DNA from: Bacteroidota bacterium
GTDB taxonomy: Bacteria; Bacteroidota; Bacteroidia; Chitinophagales; Chitinophagaceae
Direction of reading: 5' to 3'
DNA: 64,000 nt
Assembly (NCBI GenBank): GCA_018267925.1
Contig: JAFDXO010000055.1
Location: forward strand, 1-64,000
In this document: piece after piece, positions 9,453 through 17,455 of the stretch
Layout of the letters: each line of letters starts with the position of its first letter
How positions within the stretch are numbered: the stretch's first letter is position 1
Made by a program: the position numbers and the translations under genes
Notes under the pieces: model-generated
What the model was told of the DNA's origin: nothing
Seen by the model: the letters and a program-made list of their open reading frames with translations, nothing else
Database searches by the model: none

Positions 9453-9611
9453 TCATCCGCGAATCAGTCGAATCACCATAACTATTATGCCCAATAAAAA
9501 AATAAATAATGAAATTCGATTCATACCGTGCATAAACTTGATGTTTATGTTGGTTGGTTCACCTGCTTTTCTTTTTCGAATGTAGAAATAAGTGAGAATC
9601 TGTTGCCACAT
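9453..9611 (-). CDS. Small 52-residue membrane protein (DUF6728-like)
   Basis: A short gene lies on the minus strand, end to end with lpxB. The start ATG is at 9611-9609 and the TGA at 9455-9453. The product begins MWQQILTYFYIRKRKAGEP, has a middle INIKFMHGMNRIS and ends with one hydrophobic helix (ISLFIFLLGIIVMVIRLI). The arrangement of a basic amphipathic N-terminus, an M-H-x-M/I-N-R/K-I-S motif and a single C-terminal helix is what I recall of the Bacteroidota small-protein family DUF6728; that match is from memory. On this strand TATCTTTA, one base off the -7 consensus, and an AAAGGA precede the start. The function is unknown. An inner-membrane location is inferred. Confidence 0.7.
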   Translation of the reverse strand: MWQQILTYFYIRKRKAGEPTNINIKFMHGMNRISLFIFLLGIIVMVIRLIRG

Positions 9612-9793
9612 AGATAGTCCTTTTCGTAAAGATAGGAAAATGGGAAATTATCAGTTTAGATTGTGCCAGTAGTCGAAATAAAAAAATGAAGAGCATTCAA
9701 AACAATAAATTATCAACATTGGCTGCAACGATTTAGGTTAATAAATTTTTAAACAACCCATTTTTCTTCTGGCTGCTACCATCTTGATTTTCC

Positions 9794-9801
9794 TACATTT
9801 G
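9794..9801 (+). promoter_or_regulatory. -7 box TACATTTG just before nadD
   Basis: This exact TAnnTTTG match ends 5 bases before the nadD ATG, which suggests a leaderless or nearly leaderless mRNA. The -33 element is not clear. Confidence 0.5.
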
Positions 9802-9806
9802 CGCCC

Positions 9807-10376
9807 ATGCATATTGGCTTGTATTTCGGCAGTTTCAATCCTATCCATATTGGTCATTTAATTGTCGCAAATCATATTGTTGAAAATACGGAAATTGATA
9901 AGGTTTGGTTTGTTGTTTCGCCACATAATCCCCTGAAAGAAGAGCATACTTTATTGAATGAGTATGATCGTTTGCATTTAGTGGAACTCGCTATTCGTGA
10001 TAATGTAAAATTTAGAGCCAGTAATGTAGAGTTTCATCTACCAAAGCCTTCTTACACCATAGATACACTCACTTATCTCTGTGAAAAGTTTCCCTTAGAA
10101 CAGTTTTCGGTTATTCTTGGGTCTGATAGTTTTCAAAACATTCACCGTTGGAAAAACTATGAACAACTATTAAAACAATATCCACTGATTGTTTATCGAA
10201 GACCGGGATTTGCTATTTCAGAAACACACCAAGCAAACTTGACTCAGGTTGATGCTCCTTTGTTAGATATTTCTGCCACTTTTATTCGTAGCCAAATAAA
10301 AGAACGTAAAAATGTAAGGTATCTCCTTCCCGAGCCTGTGTTTCAATACGTGGTTGATAACCGATACTATCAGTAA
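9807..10376 (+). CDS. nadD: Nicotinate-nucleotide adenylyltransferase
   Basis: NadD converts nicotinate mononucleotide and ATP to deamido-NAD in the cytoplasm, the step before NAD synthetase. The 189-residue length is typical. The nucleotidyltransferase signature GSFNPIHIGH lies at 8-17, VSPHNPLKE follows (the family's P-x-x-P/N-x-x-K loop), and the C-terminal ISATFIRSQI corresponds to the second conserved SxTxxR/K motif, with Ser-Ala-Thr in place. The ATG at 9807 is the only start that gives the intact MHIGLYFGSF strand. It is a single gene, convergent with the AI-2E family permease 6 bases beyond its stop. Confidence 0.95.
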   Translation: MHIGLYFGSFNPIHIGHLIVANHIVENTEIDKVWFVVSPHNPLKEEHTLLNEYDRLHLVELAIRDNVKFRASNVEFHLPKPSYTIDTLTYLCEKFPLEQFSVILGSDSFQNIHRWKNYEQLLKQYPLIVYRRPGFAISETHQANLTQVDAPLLDISATFIRSQIKERKNVRYLLPEPVFQYVVDNRYYQ

Positions 10377-10382
10377 ACATTA

Positions 10383-11438
10383 TCATGCTGATGTGTCTTT
10401 ATTCGTAGCTTCTTCAATGATTGGGTTTGTGTTAGATGAATACTCTACCCGATAAATTTTTATCAAAAGAATTAGGTAAGAAATAAGCAAGGGTCCGAAA
10501 ATCAAGCCCATAAAGCCAAACATCGGTACGCCAATAATGATTCCAAATGCAGTAATGATCGGATGTACATCTCCCAATTTTCGAAGTAAGGTAAATCGAA
10601 TAACATTGTCTGCAGTACCGGTGATAGCAATCGAATAGATGAGTACACCTACACCGGAGCCTATGCTCCCATTTAGCATCACATACAAACTGAGTGGAAG
10701 CCACACAATACCCGATCCGATAACCGGTAGCATGGAGCAGATGCCCGTAACAATAGCCCATAACATGGGAGAGTCCACTCCAAAAATCCAATAACCAATC
10801 CATGCAATAAGAGCTTGTCCGATAGCCATAACCGGTAGCCCAACAGCGTTTGAAATAACCATGATACGAGTTGCTTCCCATACAGAATTTATATTGCCGG
10901 TCTTTAAAGGAAGAAAACGCTGCATTCTTTGCTCCCAGTTTCTACCCTCGATTAGCATAAAGTATAGCAGAAAAAATGCAAGAACCAAATTGGTTAATAC
11001 CGATGCCGTTGCCGTAAGCAGCGTAGGAATGGTAGCCGCAACACTTTGACCCCAAGCTTTTAACTGACTGTCATCTATTTTCAATTGTGGTATCAGGGTT
11101 TCGGTTTTTTGAATGAAGGCATCCAGCACATTGTTGAGCTTCTGTGGATCGCTGACCAGCACATACAATTTGGGTAATAACAATTGAGCAATAGCTACTA
11201 ATGGCAATACAAAAACAACTAAAGCTATCAAGATGAAAAACAATGCAGTTACCCATTTTTTCCAACGATGAATAATCGTTAGTTTGAAGAATGGCTCTCT
11301 CATGAGAATATAGAATGTAACGGCACCCAAAATGCCGGGCATATAGGGAATCAATTGCCACCCCAGTGCTGCCATCAATAAAAAAATGACTGCCAAAAGT
11401 GCAAATTGTTTCAGATTGCTGTTACTAATTAGATTCAT
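10383..11438 (-). CDS. AI-2E family transporter (permease)
   Basis: This polytopic inner-membrane protein of about 351 residues belongs to the AI-2E exporter / PerM-like family. Two N-terminal helices (about 9-45) and a third near 60-80 surround a soluble stretch with LPKLYVLVSDPQKLN. The family block LAFFLLYFMLIEGRNW follows, then a C-terminal set of helices with MLPVIGSGIVWLP and FGFMGLIFGPLL, the conserved PxxGxxxxWxP and GxxGxxxGP signatures. I start at the ATG at 11438; an in-frame TTG at 11480 would add 14 polar residues without homology. The substrate is unknown: family members export signals, sodium or nothing yet defined, so AI-2 should not be assumed. Confidence 0.88.
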   Translation of the reverse strand: MNLISNSNLKQFALLAVIFLLMAALGWQLIPYMPGILGAVTFYILMREPFFKLTIIHRWKKWVTALFFILIALVVFVLPLVAIAQLLLPKLYVLVSDPQKLNNVLDAFIQKTETLIPQLKIDDSQLKAWGQSVAATIPTLLTATASVLTNLVLAFFLLYFMLIEGRNWEQRMQRFLPLKTGNINSVWEATRIMVISNAVGLPVMAIGQALIAWIGYWIFGVDSPMLWAIVTGICSMLPVIGSGIVWLPLSLYVMLNGSIGSGVGVLIYSIAITGTADNVIRFTLLRKLGDVHPIITAFGIIIGVPMFGFMGLIFGPLLISYLILLIKIYRVEYSSNTNPIIEEATNKDTSA

Positions 11439-11505
11439 GAAATGAGCATTTGTGAATACAATGGTATAAAATCCTGACAAAAGAAATAACAGGCGCGATA
11501 TTTGT

Positions 11506-11513
11506 TAGCTTTG
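11506..11513 (+). promoter_or_regulatory. -7 box TAGCTTTG upstream of the YtxH cluster
   Basis: The box matches TAnnTTTG and would give a leader of about 45 bases before the YtxH-like gene. No -33 TTTG at 19 bases is visible. Confidence 0.4.
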
Positions 11514-11563
11514 TAAGTACAGTTTCAAAACCATATCTATTCATTTTCTAAAACCTAAATTTT

Positions 11564-11761
11564 ATGGCAAACACAGGAAGAACAGTCGCAACACTTCTCA
11601 TCGGCGCAGCAGTAGGTGCTGCTGTGGGATATTTGTTAGCTACAGACAAAGACAAACGTCATGAAAACATGGAACGCATCAAAACCAAATTTGCAGACTT
11701 GAAAAACAAACTTGGTAAAAAAGTTCCTCATGATTTGGAAGAAGAAATTTATCACTCTTAA
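11564..11761 (+). CDS. YtxH-like small membrane protein
   Basis: This 65-residue protein has one glycine/alanine-rich helix (8-27, LIGAAVGAAVGYLLA) followed by a charged tail with the coiled-coil look of YtxH/GvpP-like proteins (MERIKTKFADLKNKLGKK). Such proteins are found in envelope-stress loci of many bacteria, but no biochemical function is established. It heads a run of three same-strand genes with gaps of 14 and 13 bases, which suggests an operon with the holin-X-like gene and the unknown basic protein that follow. Confidence 0.8.
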   Translation: MANTGRTVATLLIGAAVGAAVGYLLATDKDKRHENMERIKTKFADLKNKLGKKVPHDLEEEIYHS

Positions 11762-11775
11762 AGTATTTCTTCTTC

Positions 11776-12162
11776 ATGGACTTCATTAGCAAGTGGAAGG
11801 ATAAAATAGCTCATTATGTAGATGTGCGGTTAAGCCTTTTAAAATTAGGCTTTATAGAAAAAACATCGAACATACTGAGCTATTTGATTTTTGTTTTTAT
11901 CGGGTTGTTTTTAGGTCTGTCTATTCTACTTTTTGTAGGCATAGCCTTAGGTGAATACTTTGCCGCTGTTTTTAGTTCTCGTACTGCCGGATTTATGACT
12001 ACCGTTGGCTTTTATGCCATATTGTTAATCTGTTTGTTCGGGTTGAGAAAGGCAATCATAACCGCTTTTTCCAGTGTTTTTATTCGCATTCTTACAAGTG
12101 GAAACACCGAAGAAGATAGAGAAGAAATGGAAGAATCTAAGCACGAAAAAGAAGTAAAATAA
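11776..12162 (+). CDS. Holin-X-like (PF07332-type) membrane protein
   Basis: The 128 residues have two long hydrophobic helices (about 33-63, ILSYLIFVFIGLFLGLSIL, and 75-98) between amphipathic ends. This is the layout of the phage holin family protein / Actinobacterial Holin-X group, which despite its name is mostly chromosomal and not linked to phage. The C-terminus is highly charged (EEDREEMEESKHEKE). The neighbours are a YtxH-like gene upstream and a basic protein downstream. This trio is a recurring arrangement in Bacteroidota as I remember it, with suspected envelope-stress roles. No lysis module or phage gene lies nearby, so a phage origin is not supported. Confidence 0.78.
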   Translation: MDFISKWKDKIAHYVDVRLSLLKLGFIEKTSNILSYLIFVFIGLFLGLSILLFVGIALGEYFAAVFSSRTAGFMTTVGFYAILLICLFGLRKAIITAFSSVFIRILTSGNTEEDREEMEESKHEKEVK

Positions 12163-12175
12163 TTCCCATCTTGCC

Positions 12176-12577
12176 ATGAGATTATACCCACGAAAACTGA
12201 ATAATGTAGAAGAGCTAAAGAGAGAAATCTTTATGCTTCAATTTACTGCCAAACATAGCAGTAAGGATTTGTTTCAATCGTCCCAAAAGACGAAAGAAGA
12301 ATCATTTTCTTCAAAAGACTCTTCTCCTCTTATTGCACTTTTAACTTCCTTAACGGGATCAAATTCATTATTGGGATCTATACTTTCTTTAGCTCCTACC
12401 TTAATGTCATTATTACCTACTAAAAGTCAATTGGGAAAAAGAACTTTAGAACGTTTTGCTAAACGAGTTTTACTGGGTTATGTAAAATGGACTACAATAG
12501 AGTTGGGTTATCGAATGATCCGGAAAATAATCCAAACTCAAACAAAAGAAAAGTCGGATCGAAGGCGAAAAGAATAA
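12176..12577 (+). CDS. Unknown basic protein in the YtxH/holin-X operon
   Basis: I do not recognise this 133-residue protein. It starts MRLYPRKLNNVEELKRE, has a serine-rich middle, then a moderately hydrophobic stretch (about 51-82, LLGSILSLAPTLMSLLP) and a strongly basic C-terminus (KEKSDRRRKE). It could be a membrane-associated partner of the two preceding proteins. The 13-base gap and shared strand support co-transcription. The translation stays open without rare features and its codon use resembles the neighbours, so it is probably a real gene. Confidence 0.65.
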   Translation: MRLYPRKLNNVEELKREIFMLQFTAKHSSKDLFQSSQKTKEESFSSKDSSPLIALLTSLTGSNSLLGSILSLAPTLMSLLPTKSQLGKRTLERFAKRVLLGYVKWTTIELGYRMIRKIIQTQTKEKSDRRRKE

Positions 12578-12670
12578 TCACCAAGCAGGAGTCAATAGCA
12601 CTGCTTCAACCCACTATTTTGGTTATGTTTTTGCCTTTAATGAAAATTTTAGGCTTGCAAAATATAGCGT

Positions 12671-13996
12671 ATGAAGAACAAAATAGTTGTGCTCGGTGCA
12701 GGGTTTGCCGGATTACAATTAGCCAGACGATTAAGAAAATCGCATTTTGATATAACCCTTATTGACCAATACAATTTCCACCAATTTCAACCTCTGTTTT
12801 ATCAAGTTGCAACCGGTCGTTTAGAGCCTAGCTCTATATCATTTCCATTAAGAAAGATTTTTCAAAAACAAGAAAATATCCATGTGCGTGTTGCTACTGT
12901 TGAACGTGTGGACTTGGAGGCTAATCAAGTTGTGACGAAATCTTGTCGCTTTGACTATGATTTTTTAGTTATTGCCACCGGTTGTGTTACCAACTTTTTT
13001 GGCAACAAAAATATTGAACAATATGCTTTCCCTATGAAGGCAACCATTGAAGCGATAGCCTTGAGAAACCGTATTCTGCTCAATTTTGAAGATGCCTTAG
13101 GCGTGGAAAACAATGAATTGGATGGATTAATGAATATGGTGATTGCAGGCGGAGGTCCTACCGGAGTTGAACTTGCCGGAGCTTTGATTGAGCTGAAAAA
13201 AAACATTTTGCCAAAGGATTATCCCGATATGGATTTTTCACGCCTCAATGTTTATTTATTAGAAGGTAGTCCTGTTTTGCTTGCACCTATGTCTAAAGAA
13301 TCGCAACAAAAATCACAAGACTATTTGTTGAAAATGGGTGTTCATGTGTGGACCAATGCGTTGATTGATGACTACGATGGCAAATTGGTAAAAACAAAAG
13401 ATGGTCGCACCATTCGGACAAATAACTTGATTTGGACTGCCGGGGTTACAGGTGCCGTACCCAATGGTATTCCTATTGAGGCTTTGGTGCGAGGAAATCG
13501 AATTGCAGTTGATGCCTACCATAAGGTGCAAGGACTGAAGAATGTTTTTGCAATAGGCGATATATCCTACATGGAAACGCCAGACTGGTCTAAGGGGCAT
13601 CCTCAATTAGCAAATGTGGCAATCAATCAAGCTAAAAACCTTGCCAGAAATTTTAATTTTCAATCTAACAATAAAACGCCAAATACTTTCAGCTACAAAA
13701 ATCCGGGATCAATGGCTACGGTTGGAAAACGAAAAGCTGTTGTAGATCTGCCCAAACTGCATTTTCATGGGTTGGGTGCTTGGCTTGTATGGATGTTTTT
13801 GCATTTGATGCTTATCCTGAGCGTAAAAAATAAGTTGGTAATCTTTATTAATTGGGCTATCAGCTATGTTACCAATGACACCACCTTACGACTTATCTTA
13901 TTACCCAGCAAAAAGCAATTGGACATTGCTGTTGAGCGGGATTGGTTGATTGGAAATAGTGCTAAAAGATTATTGAAAGTTAGACAAAGTGAATGA
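12671..13996 (+). CDS. ndh: Type II NADH:quinone dehydrogenase (NDH-2)
   Basis: This FAD enzyme passes electrons from NADH to the quinone pool (menaquinone here) without pumping protons, at the inner face of the membrane. The 441 residues show the FAD-binding VVLGAGFAGLQLA (GAGFAG at 9-14), the NAD-binding VIAGGGPTGVELAGAL (GGGPTG about 160-165), the FAD-contacting AIGDIS near 295-299, and a C-terminal hydrophobic amphipathic section (GLGAWLVWMFLHLMLI) for membrane attachment. The quinone-site block HPQLANVAINQAKNLA (usually AQxAxQ) is present as QLANVAINQ. The start ATG at 12671 gives MKNKIVVLGAG directly. It is probably transcribed separately from the preceding trio, after a 93-base gap. 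Confidence 0.93.
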   Translation: MKNKIVVLGAGFAGLQLARRLRKSHFDITLIDQYNFHQFQPLFYQVATGRLEPSSISFPLRKIFQKQENIHVRVATVERVDLEANQVVTKSCRFDYDFLVIATGCVTNFFGNKNIEQYAFPMKATIEAIALRNRILLNFEDALGVENNELDGLMNMVIAGGGPTGVELAGALIELKKNILPKDYPDMDFSRLNVYLLEGSPVLLAPMSKESQQKSQDYLLKMGVHVWTNALIDDYDGKLVKTKDGRTIRTNNLIWTAGVTGAVPNGIPIEALVRGNRIAVDAYHKVQGLKNVFAIGDISYMETPDWSKGHPQLANVAINQAKNLARNFNFQSNNKTPNTFSYKNPGSMATVGKRKAVVDLPKLHFHGLGAWLVWMFLHLMLILSVKNKLVIFINWAISYVTNDTTLRLILLPSKKQLDIAVERDWLIGNSAKRLLKVRQSE

Positions 13997-14017
13997 GCTT
14001 AATTTGTTGACAGTGAA

Positions 14018-14728
14018 TTAGGAATGTGCCAAGGTTTTTACCAACATTCTTTTGGCAATAGGCAATAGTGTTTCTTGCATGGGAATAGTAAGAGCAGTTT
14101 CAATCGCATATACAGCCGGATTAGGTAATGTGCGAATCGTTCGAACAATTTCTCTTTTTATTTGCTCGTACGTATTGCCAATATTGTTAGGAAATTGCTC
14201 TATAAAATTCACTCGTATTCCTTTGTAGCGAGCACTTTGATGTTCAAATAAAGTAACCGAGTAGTTGTAAGCATAGGTAGCACTATTTTGCCCGTCACGT
14301 AATAAAAAGTAGCCTTCATTTTTATATAAAGGAAGAATGCCAACGGGTTGAAGAATAGTTTGCTTTTCAATTAATTCATAAATTTCAGTACCGGCATTGA
14401 TTGTTTCTTGCATTTGTTCAATGCCAAATTGGGTAATGGTTTCAAGTTCTTTCATTAAGTCACTGTCGTTTAACATTTGTTCATAGACTAATTCTGCTTT
14501 TTCAATGTCAACTTGATTTAAATGTTTAGGAAATTGATCTTGTAAGAACTTTTTATTATCGCGAAATGCCAACAAATTGTGGTAGTGGAAAATAACATCA
14601 GCTAATTGCGGATAAAGCTTTGTTTCATTGAAATAACGATTCACCTGCTTCAAATAAGCCAGCAGCTTATATTTCTGCAATTCGAAGTCAATATAGCCTT
14701 CAATAAACCAAGTTTCACTGAGATTCAT
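14018..14728 (-). CDS. Unknown conserved-type protein, 236 residues
   Basis: I cannot name this protein. It is soluble, mostly helical and acidic to neutral, with no signal peptide and no membrane segment. An N-terminal helical part (1-125, for example FELQKYKLLAYLKQVNRYF) is followed by a part with strands (PVGILPLYKNEGYFLLRDG and SVTLFEHQSARYKGIRVNFI). I have the impression of a family restricted to Chitinophaga relatives. It is convergent with NDH-2 (22-base gap) and divergent from the PPOX-like gene. The ATG at 14728 is the natural start. Confidence 0.7.
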   Translation of the reverse strand: MNLSETWFIEGYIDFELQKYKLLAYLKQVNRYFNETKLYPQLADVIFHYHNLLAFRDNKKFLQDQFPKHLNQVDIEKAELVYEQMLNDSDLMKELETITQFGIEQMQETINAGTEIYELIEKQTILQPVGILPLYKNEGYFLLRDGQNSATYAYNYSVTLFEHQSARYKGIRVNFIEQFPNNIGNTYEQIKREIVRTIRTLPNPAVYAIETALTIPMQETLLPIAKRMLVKTLAHS

Positions 14729-14834
14729 CTATGATATTTTATCTCAAGTTAGTAAAACAAAAAAAGTGCCACAACCATATTGAGCAAATTTCTTAGAATG
14801 GTGCATATAAACCTTTTTGTATCTTGTAAAAATC

Positions 14835-15260
14835 ATGGAAGAAATCAATAAAGAAATTGCACAGTTTATTTCGGAAAATACAGTAGCAACTTTGGCGTGC
14901 GTTGACAATCAATCGCCCTATTGTTTTAACTGTTACTATGCCTTTCTTCCAGATGAAGGCTTGCTGGTTTATAAATCTGCATTTAGAACCCAACACGATG
15001 CTATTCTTGAAAAAAACAAACAGATTGCCGGCTCTATTGTTCCGAATGAAATAAACCTTGCCGCCCTTTCCGGAGTACAGTTTGAAGGAATATTATTGGA
15101 GAGTCGAATAGACCTGACCATGCGTCTGTCTATACCTTATTACACGCGCTTTCCCTTTGCTATTGCATTGTTCGGTAACATTTGCGTCATTCAAATGAAC
15201 AAGATAAAGTTTACAGATTTTACTAAGGGAGTTGGATATAATCTGCAATGGAGTCGCTAA
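14835..15260 (+). CDS. PPOX-class (split-barrel flavin-binding) family protein
   Basis: The 141-residue product has the pyridoxamine 5'-phosphate oxidase-like split barrel. The N-terminal helix FISENTVATLACVDNQSPYC leads into YYAFLPDEGLLVYKSA, HDAILEKNKQIAGSIVP and GVQFEGILLESRID, the usual strand order of this group. It probably binds FMN, F420 or haem; which one cannot be told from the sequence. I choose the ATG at 14835; an in-frame TTG 18 bases earlier adds only MYLVKI. It overlaps the convergent histidine kinase gene by 4 bases (15257-15260). Confidence 0.78.
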   Translation: MEEINKEIAQFISENTVATLACVDNQSPYCFNCYYAFLPDEGLLVYKSAFRTQHDAILEKNKQIAGSIVPNEINLAALSGVQFEGILLESRIDLTMRLSIPYYTRFPFAIALFGNICVIQMNKIKFTDFTKGVGYNLQWSR

Positions 15261-16657
15261 GTATTTTTGATTGTATTCAGTGTGGTAGTTGGTGGTAAAT
15301 TGATTATAAACTTACTGCCAAACCCGATTTTTGATTGTACAGAAATATAACCACCATAGAGTTTAATAATCTGGTTAGCCAATGGCAATCCTAATCCAGA
15401 TCCGCTAACGAAATTATTGGTTTCAGCACTTCTGAAGAAGGGACGAAAAATTAACTCTTGTTCATTTTCTGAAATGCCGGGACCTCGATCTTCCACAACA
15501 ATTTCCAAATGCTCATTTTCTTGTTTTAGCAAAACAAGGGCGGTATTATCTACTGAAAATTTACAAGCATTTTGAATGATGTTTTTAATTGCAGAGGTAA
15601 GCAATTCCTCGTTTCCATACACCGTCAGGGCTTCTTCTTCATCAGGAAGATTACCAAAAGAAAGTCGTACATCGTAGGCTGAGTTCAGTTTTCGCATTTG
15701 TGCCGGAATCCTCATCAACACTTCATCAATGCGAATGGGAGAAAGCTCAATACCATGTACAGAGCCGCTTACTTTAGCCATTTCAAGCAGGCTTCGAACT
15801 AATAAGTTTAAGCGTTGTGTATCATCGTAAATAGAGAGTAGTACGTTTCTGTATTCTTCTTTATTTCGATCTCGCTGAAGTGTTACATCTATTTGACTGC
15901 CTATGGAAGCGAGGGGTGTAGAAAGCTCATGTGAAGCATTATCAATAAAGCGTCTTTGAATGTCAAAAGACTGTTGGAGCCGGTCTAACAGATCATTAAC
16001 GGTAGAGCCTAATTGCTGCAGTTCATCTTTGTTATTGCCGGTATCTAAACGACGTGAAAAATTTTCAGAAGAAATTTGGTTGATTTTGTGTGTGAGATCA
16101 CTGATAGAGCGGACTAAGCCAATGGAGAAAAAATATCCCGAAACAATTACAATGGCAATACTGAAAAAAAAGCTAAGGATTAGAATTAGGCGAATTTTGG
16201 GTATCCAGTCTGCCTTGTCACCATCATAAGCGGCTGTAATCACCAAGTAATTGATGCCCTGATGCGGATATACTACACCGGTAACATCTCGATCGCCAAT
16301 GCTAAATAAATGCTTCTTTTTGTTTCTGATTTGGTCTATTGTTTTTTTAGGAAGTGAGATACAATCTTCCGGACGATCGCAAAATTTAAAAATGACTTGG
16401 TCTTGTTCGTCAAGAATTAATATTCCTTTGTTTAACAATGCACTGGGAGCAGACGTGTTTATTTTCTGAACCATATCCGGATCAATTCCGTATTTCCAGA
16501 TCAGGTCGGCTGTGCTAACGCACTTTTGATGCAAACGGTTGTAAAATTGCTTAGTACGGTTTTGTATTGAAAAGTAGTAAATGGAAGAACACAACATCAA
16601 CAGAATGACTGTTACTATGATGCTGTAAGCAAACGTTATGCGATATCTTATCTGCAT
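15257..16657 (-). CDS. Sensor histidine kinase
   Basis: This 466-residue inner-membrane kinase has helices at about 8-28 and 155-178. They enclose a periplasmic sensor of about 125 residues with three Cys (C46, C93, C99). HAMP (about 179-232), HisKA with the phospho-acceptor His243 in ASHELSTPLAS, and a HATPase domain with N box (IIQNACKFS), G1 (VEDRGPGIS) and G2 (GSGLGLPLA) follow. It is the partner of the response regulator just upstream; the two overlap as TAATG (stop of the regulator, start of the kinase), which implies translational coupling. The signal is unknown. The periplasmic cysteines could allow a redox or metal response, but that is speculation. Confidence 0.93.
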   Translation of the reverse strand: MQIRYRITFAYSIIVTVILLMLCSSIYYFSIQNRTKQFYNRLHQKCVSTADLIWKYGIDPDMVQKINTSAPSALLNKGILILDEQDQVIFKFCDRPEDCISLPKKTIDQIRNKKKHLFSIGDRDVTGVVYPHQGINYLVITAAYDGDKADWIPKIRLILILSFFFSIAIVIVSGYFFSIGLVRSISDLTHKINQISSENFSRRLDTGNNKDELQQLGSTVNDLLDRLQQSFDIQRRFIDNASHELSTPLASIGSQIDVTLQRDRNKEEYRNVLLSIYDDTQRLNLLVRSLLEMAKVSGSVHGIELSPIRIDEVLMRIPAQMRKLNSAYDVRLSFGNLPDEEEALTVYGNEELLTSAIKNIIQNACKFSVDNTALVLLKQENEHLEIVVEDRGPGISENEQELIFRPFFRSAETNNFVSGSGLGLPLANQIIKLYGGYISVQSKIGFGSKFIINLPPTTTLNTIKNT

Positions 16658-17355
16658 TAATTACTGTCATCCTTTAAAATGTAGCCCATTCCTACGTGTG
16701 TATGGATGAGCTTAGGCGTAAAATTCTTATCAATTTTCTTTCTAAGAAAATTGACATACACATCAATTACGTTTGTTTGTGGATCAAAATCTGTTTCCCA
16801 AACTGCTTTTGAAATTTCTTCTCGTGAAACTACCTTGTCTTGGTTACGTAAAAAATATTCAAGGAGTTGAAACTCTTTTGCCGTTAGGGTAATTTTTTGA
16901 TTATCACGACGCGCTTCTTTACGATTCAGATCAAGTTCTAAATTAGCAATTTTTAGTACCGGAATTTCATCAGAAGACGGTTTGCCAATCTCGGCACGGC
17001 GCAATAGGGCTTTTATGCGAACCAGTAGTTCTTTAAAATCGAAAGGTTTTGAAATATAGTCATCTGCACCAAGTTCAAATCCTTCTACTTTATTTTCCGT
17101 AAAGTTGAGTGCAGTAAGCAGCATAATGGGCATAACCTTGTTTCGTTCCCGAATAATTTTACACAATTCATAACCATTCAGAAAGGGCAAGTTTATGTCC
17201 AAAATTGCCATGTCAAATTTATTGGTTAAAAAAAGATCCTTTCCTTCTTTCCCATTGTAAGCTAAAGTAACATTGTAATCATGTTCGCTTAATCCGGTTT
17301 GGATTGTATTAGCAAGCTTTTTTTCGTCTTCAACAAGCAAAATATTTGGTCTCAT
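16657..17355 (-). CDS. OmpR/PhoB-family response regulator
   Basis: This 232-residue DNA-binding regulator has a receiver domain (4-118) with the acidic pocket VEDE, phospho-acceptor Asp53 (ILDINLP), Thr81 and Lys103 (ISKPF). A winged-helix output domain (about 135-230) follows, with LTAKEFQLLEYFLRNQ, SREEISKAVW and VIDVYVNFLRKKID. It is phosphorylated by the kinase encoded immediately downstream in the same transcript. The target genes are unknown. The closest well-known relatives in style are CusR/QseB-like regulators, but no metal-resistance genes lie nearby to support that. Confidence 0.94.
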   Translation of the reverse strand: MRPNILLVEDEKKLANTIQTGLSEHDYNVTLAYNGKEGKDLFLTNKFDMAILDINLPFLNGYELCKIIRERNKVMPIMLLTALNFTENKVEGFELGADDYISKPFDFKELLVRIKALLRRAEIGKPSSDEIPVLKIANLELDLNRKEARRDNQKITLTAKEFQLLEYFLRNQDKVVSREEISKAVWETDFDPQTNVIDVYVNFLRKKIDKNFTPKLIHTHVGMGYILKDDSN

Positions 17356-17455
17356 GATGTGTTTTTTTTACGACTAAAAATGGATAATAGTTATTCAATG
17401 CCGGCAAATTACAACATTCATATTGGCAAGCAATCTGTTTTAAATTAGAAATTGA

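Noticed and set aside
10383..11438. Quorum-sensing AI-2 exporter
   Set aside because: The family name does not define the substrate and there is no luxS or lsr gene in the window.
11776..12162. Holin-X-like protein as evidence of a prophage
   Set aside because: No capsid, tail, integrase or lysis genes lie nearby, and the family is mostly chromosomal.
12487..12750. 87-residue frame bridging the unknown basic protein and NDH-2
   Set aside because: It overlaps both neighbours in another frame, has a mixed composition and no recognisable motif.
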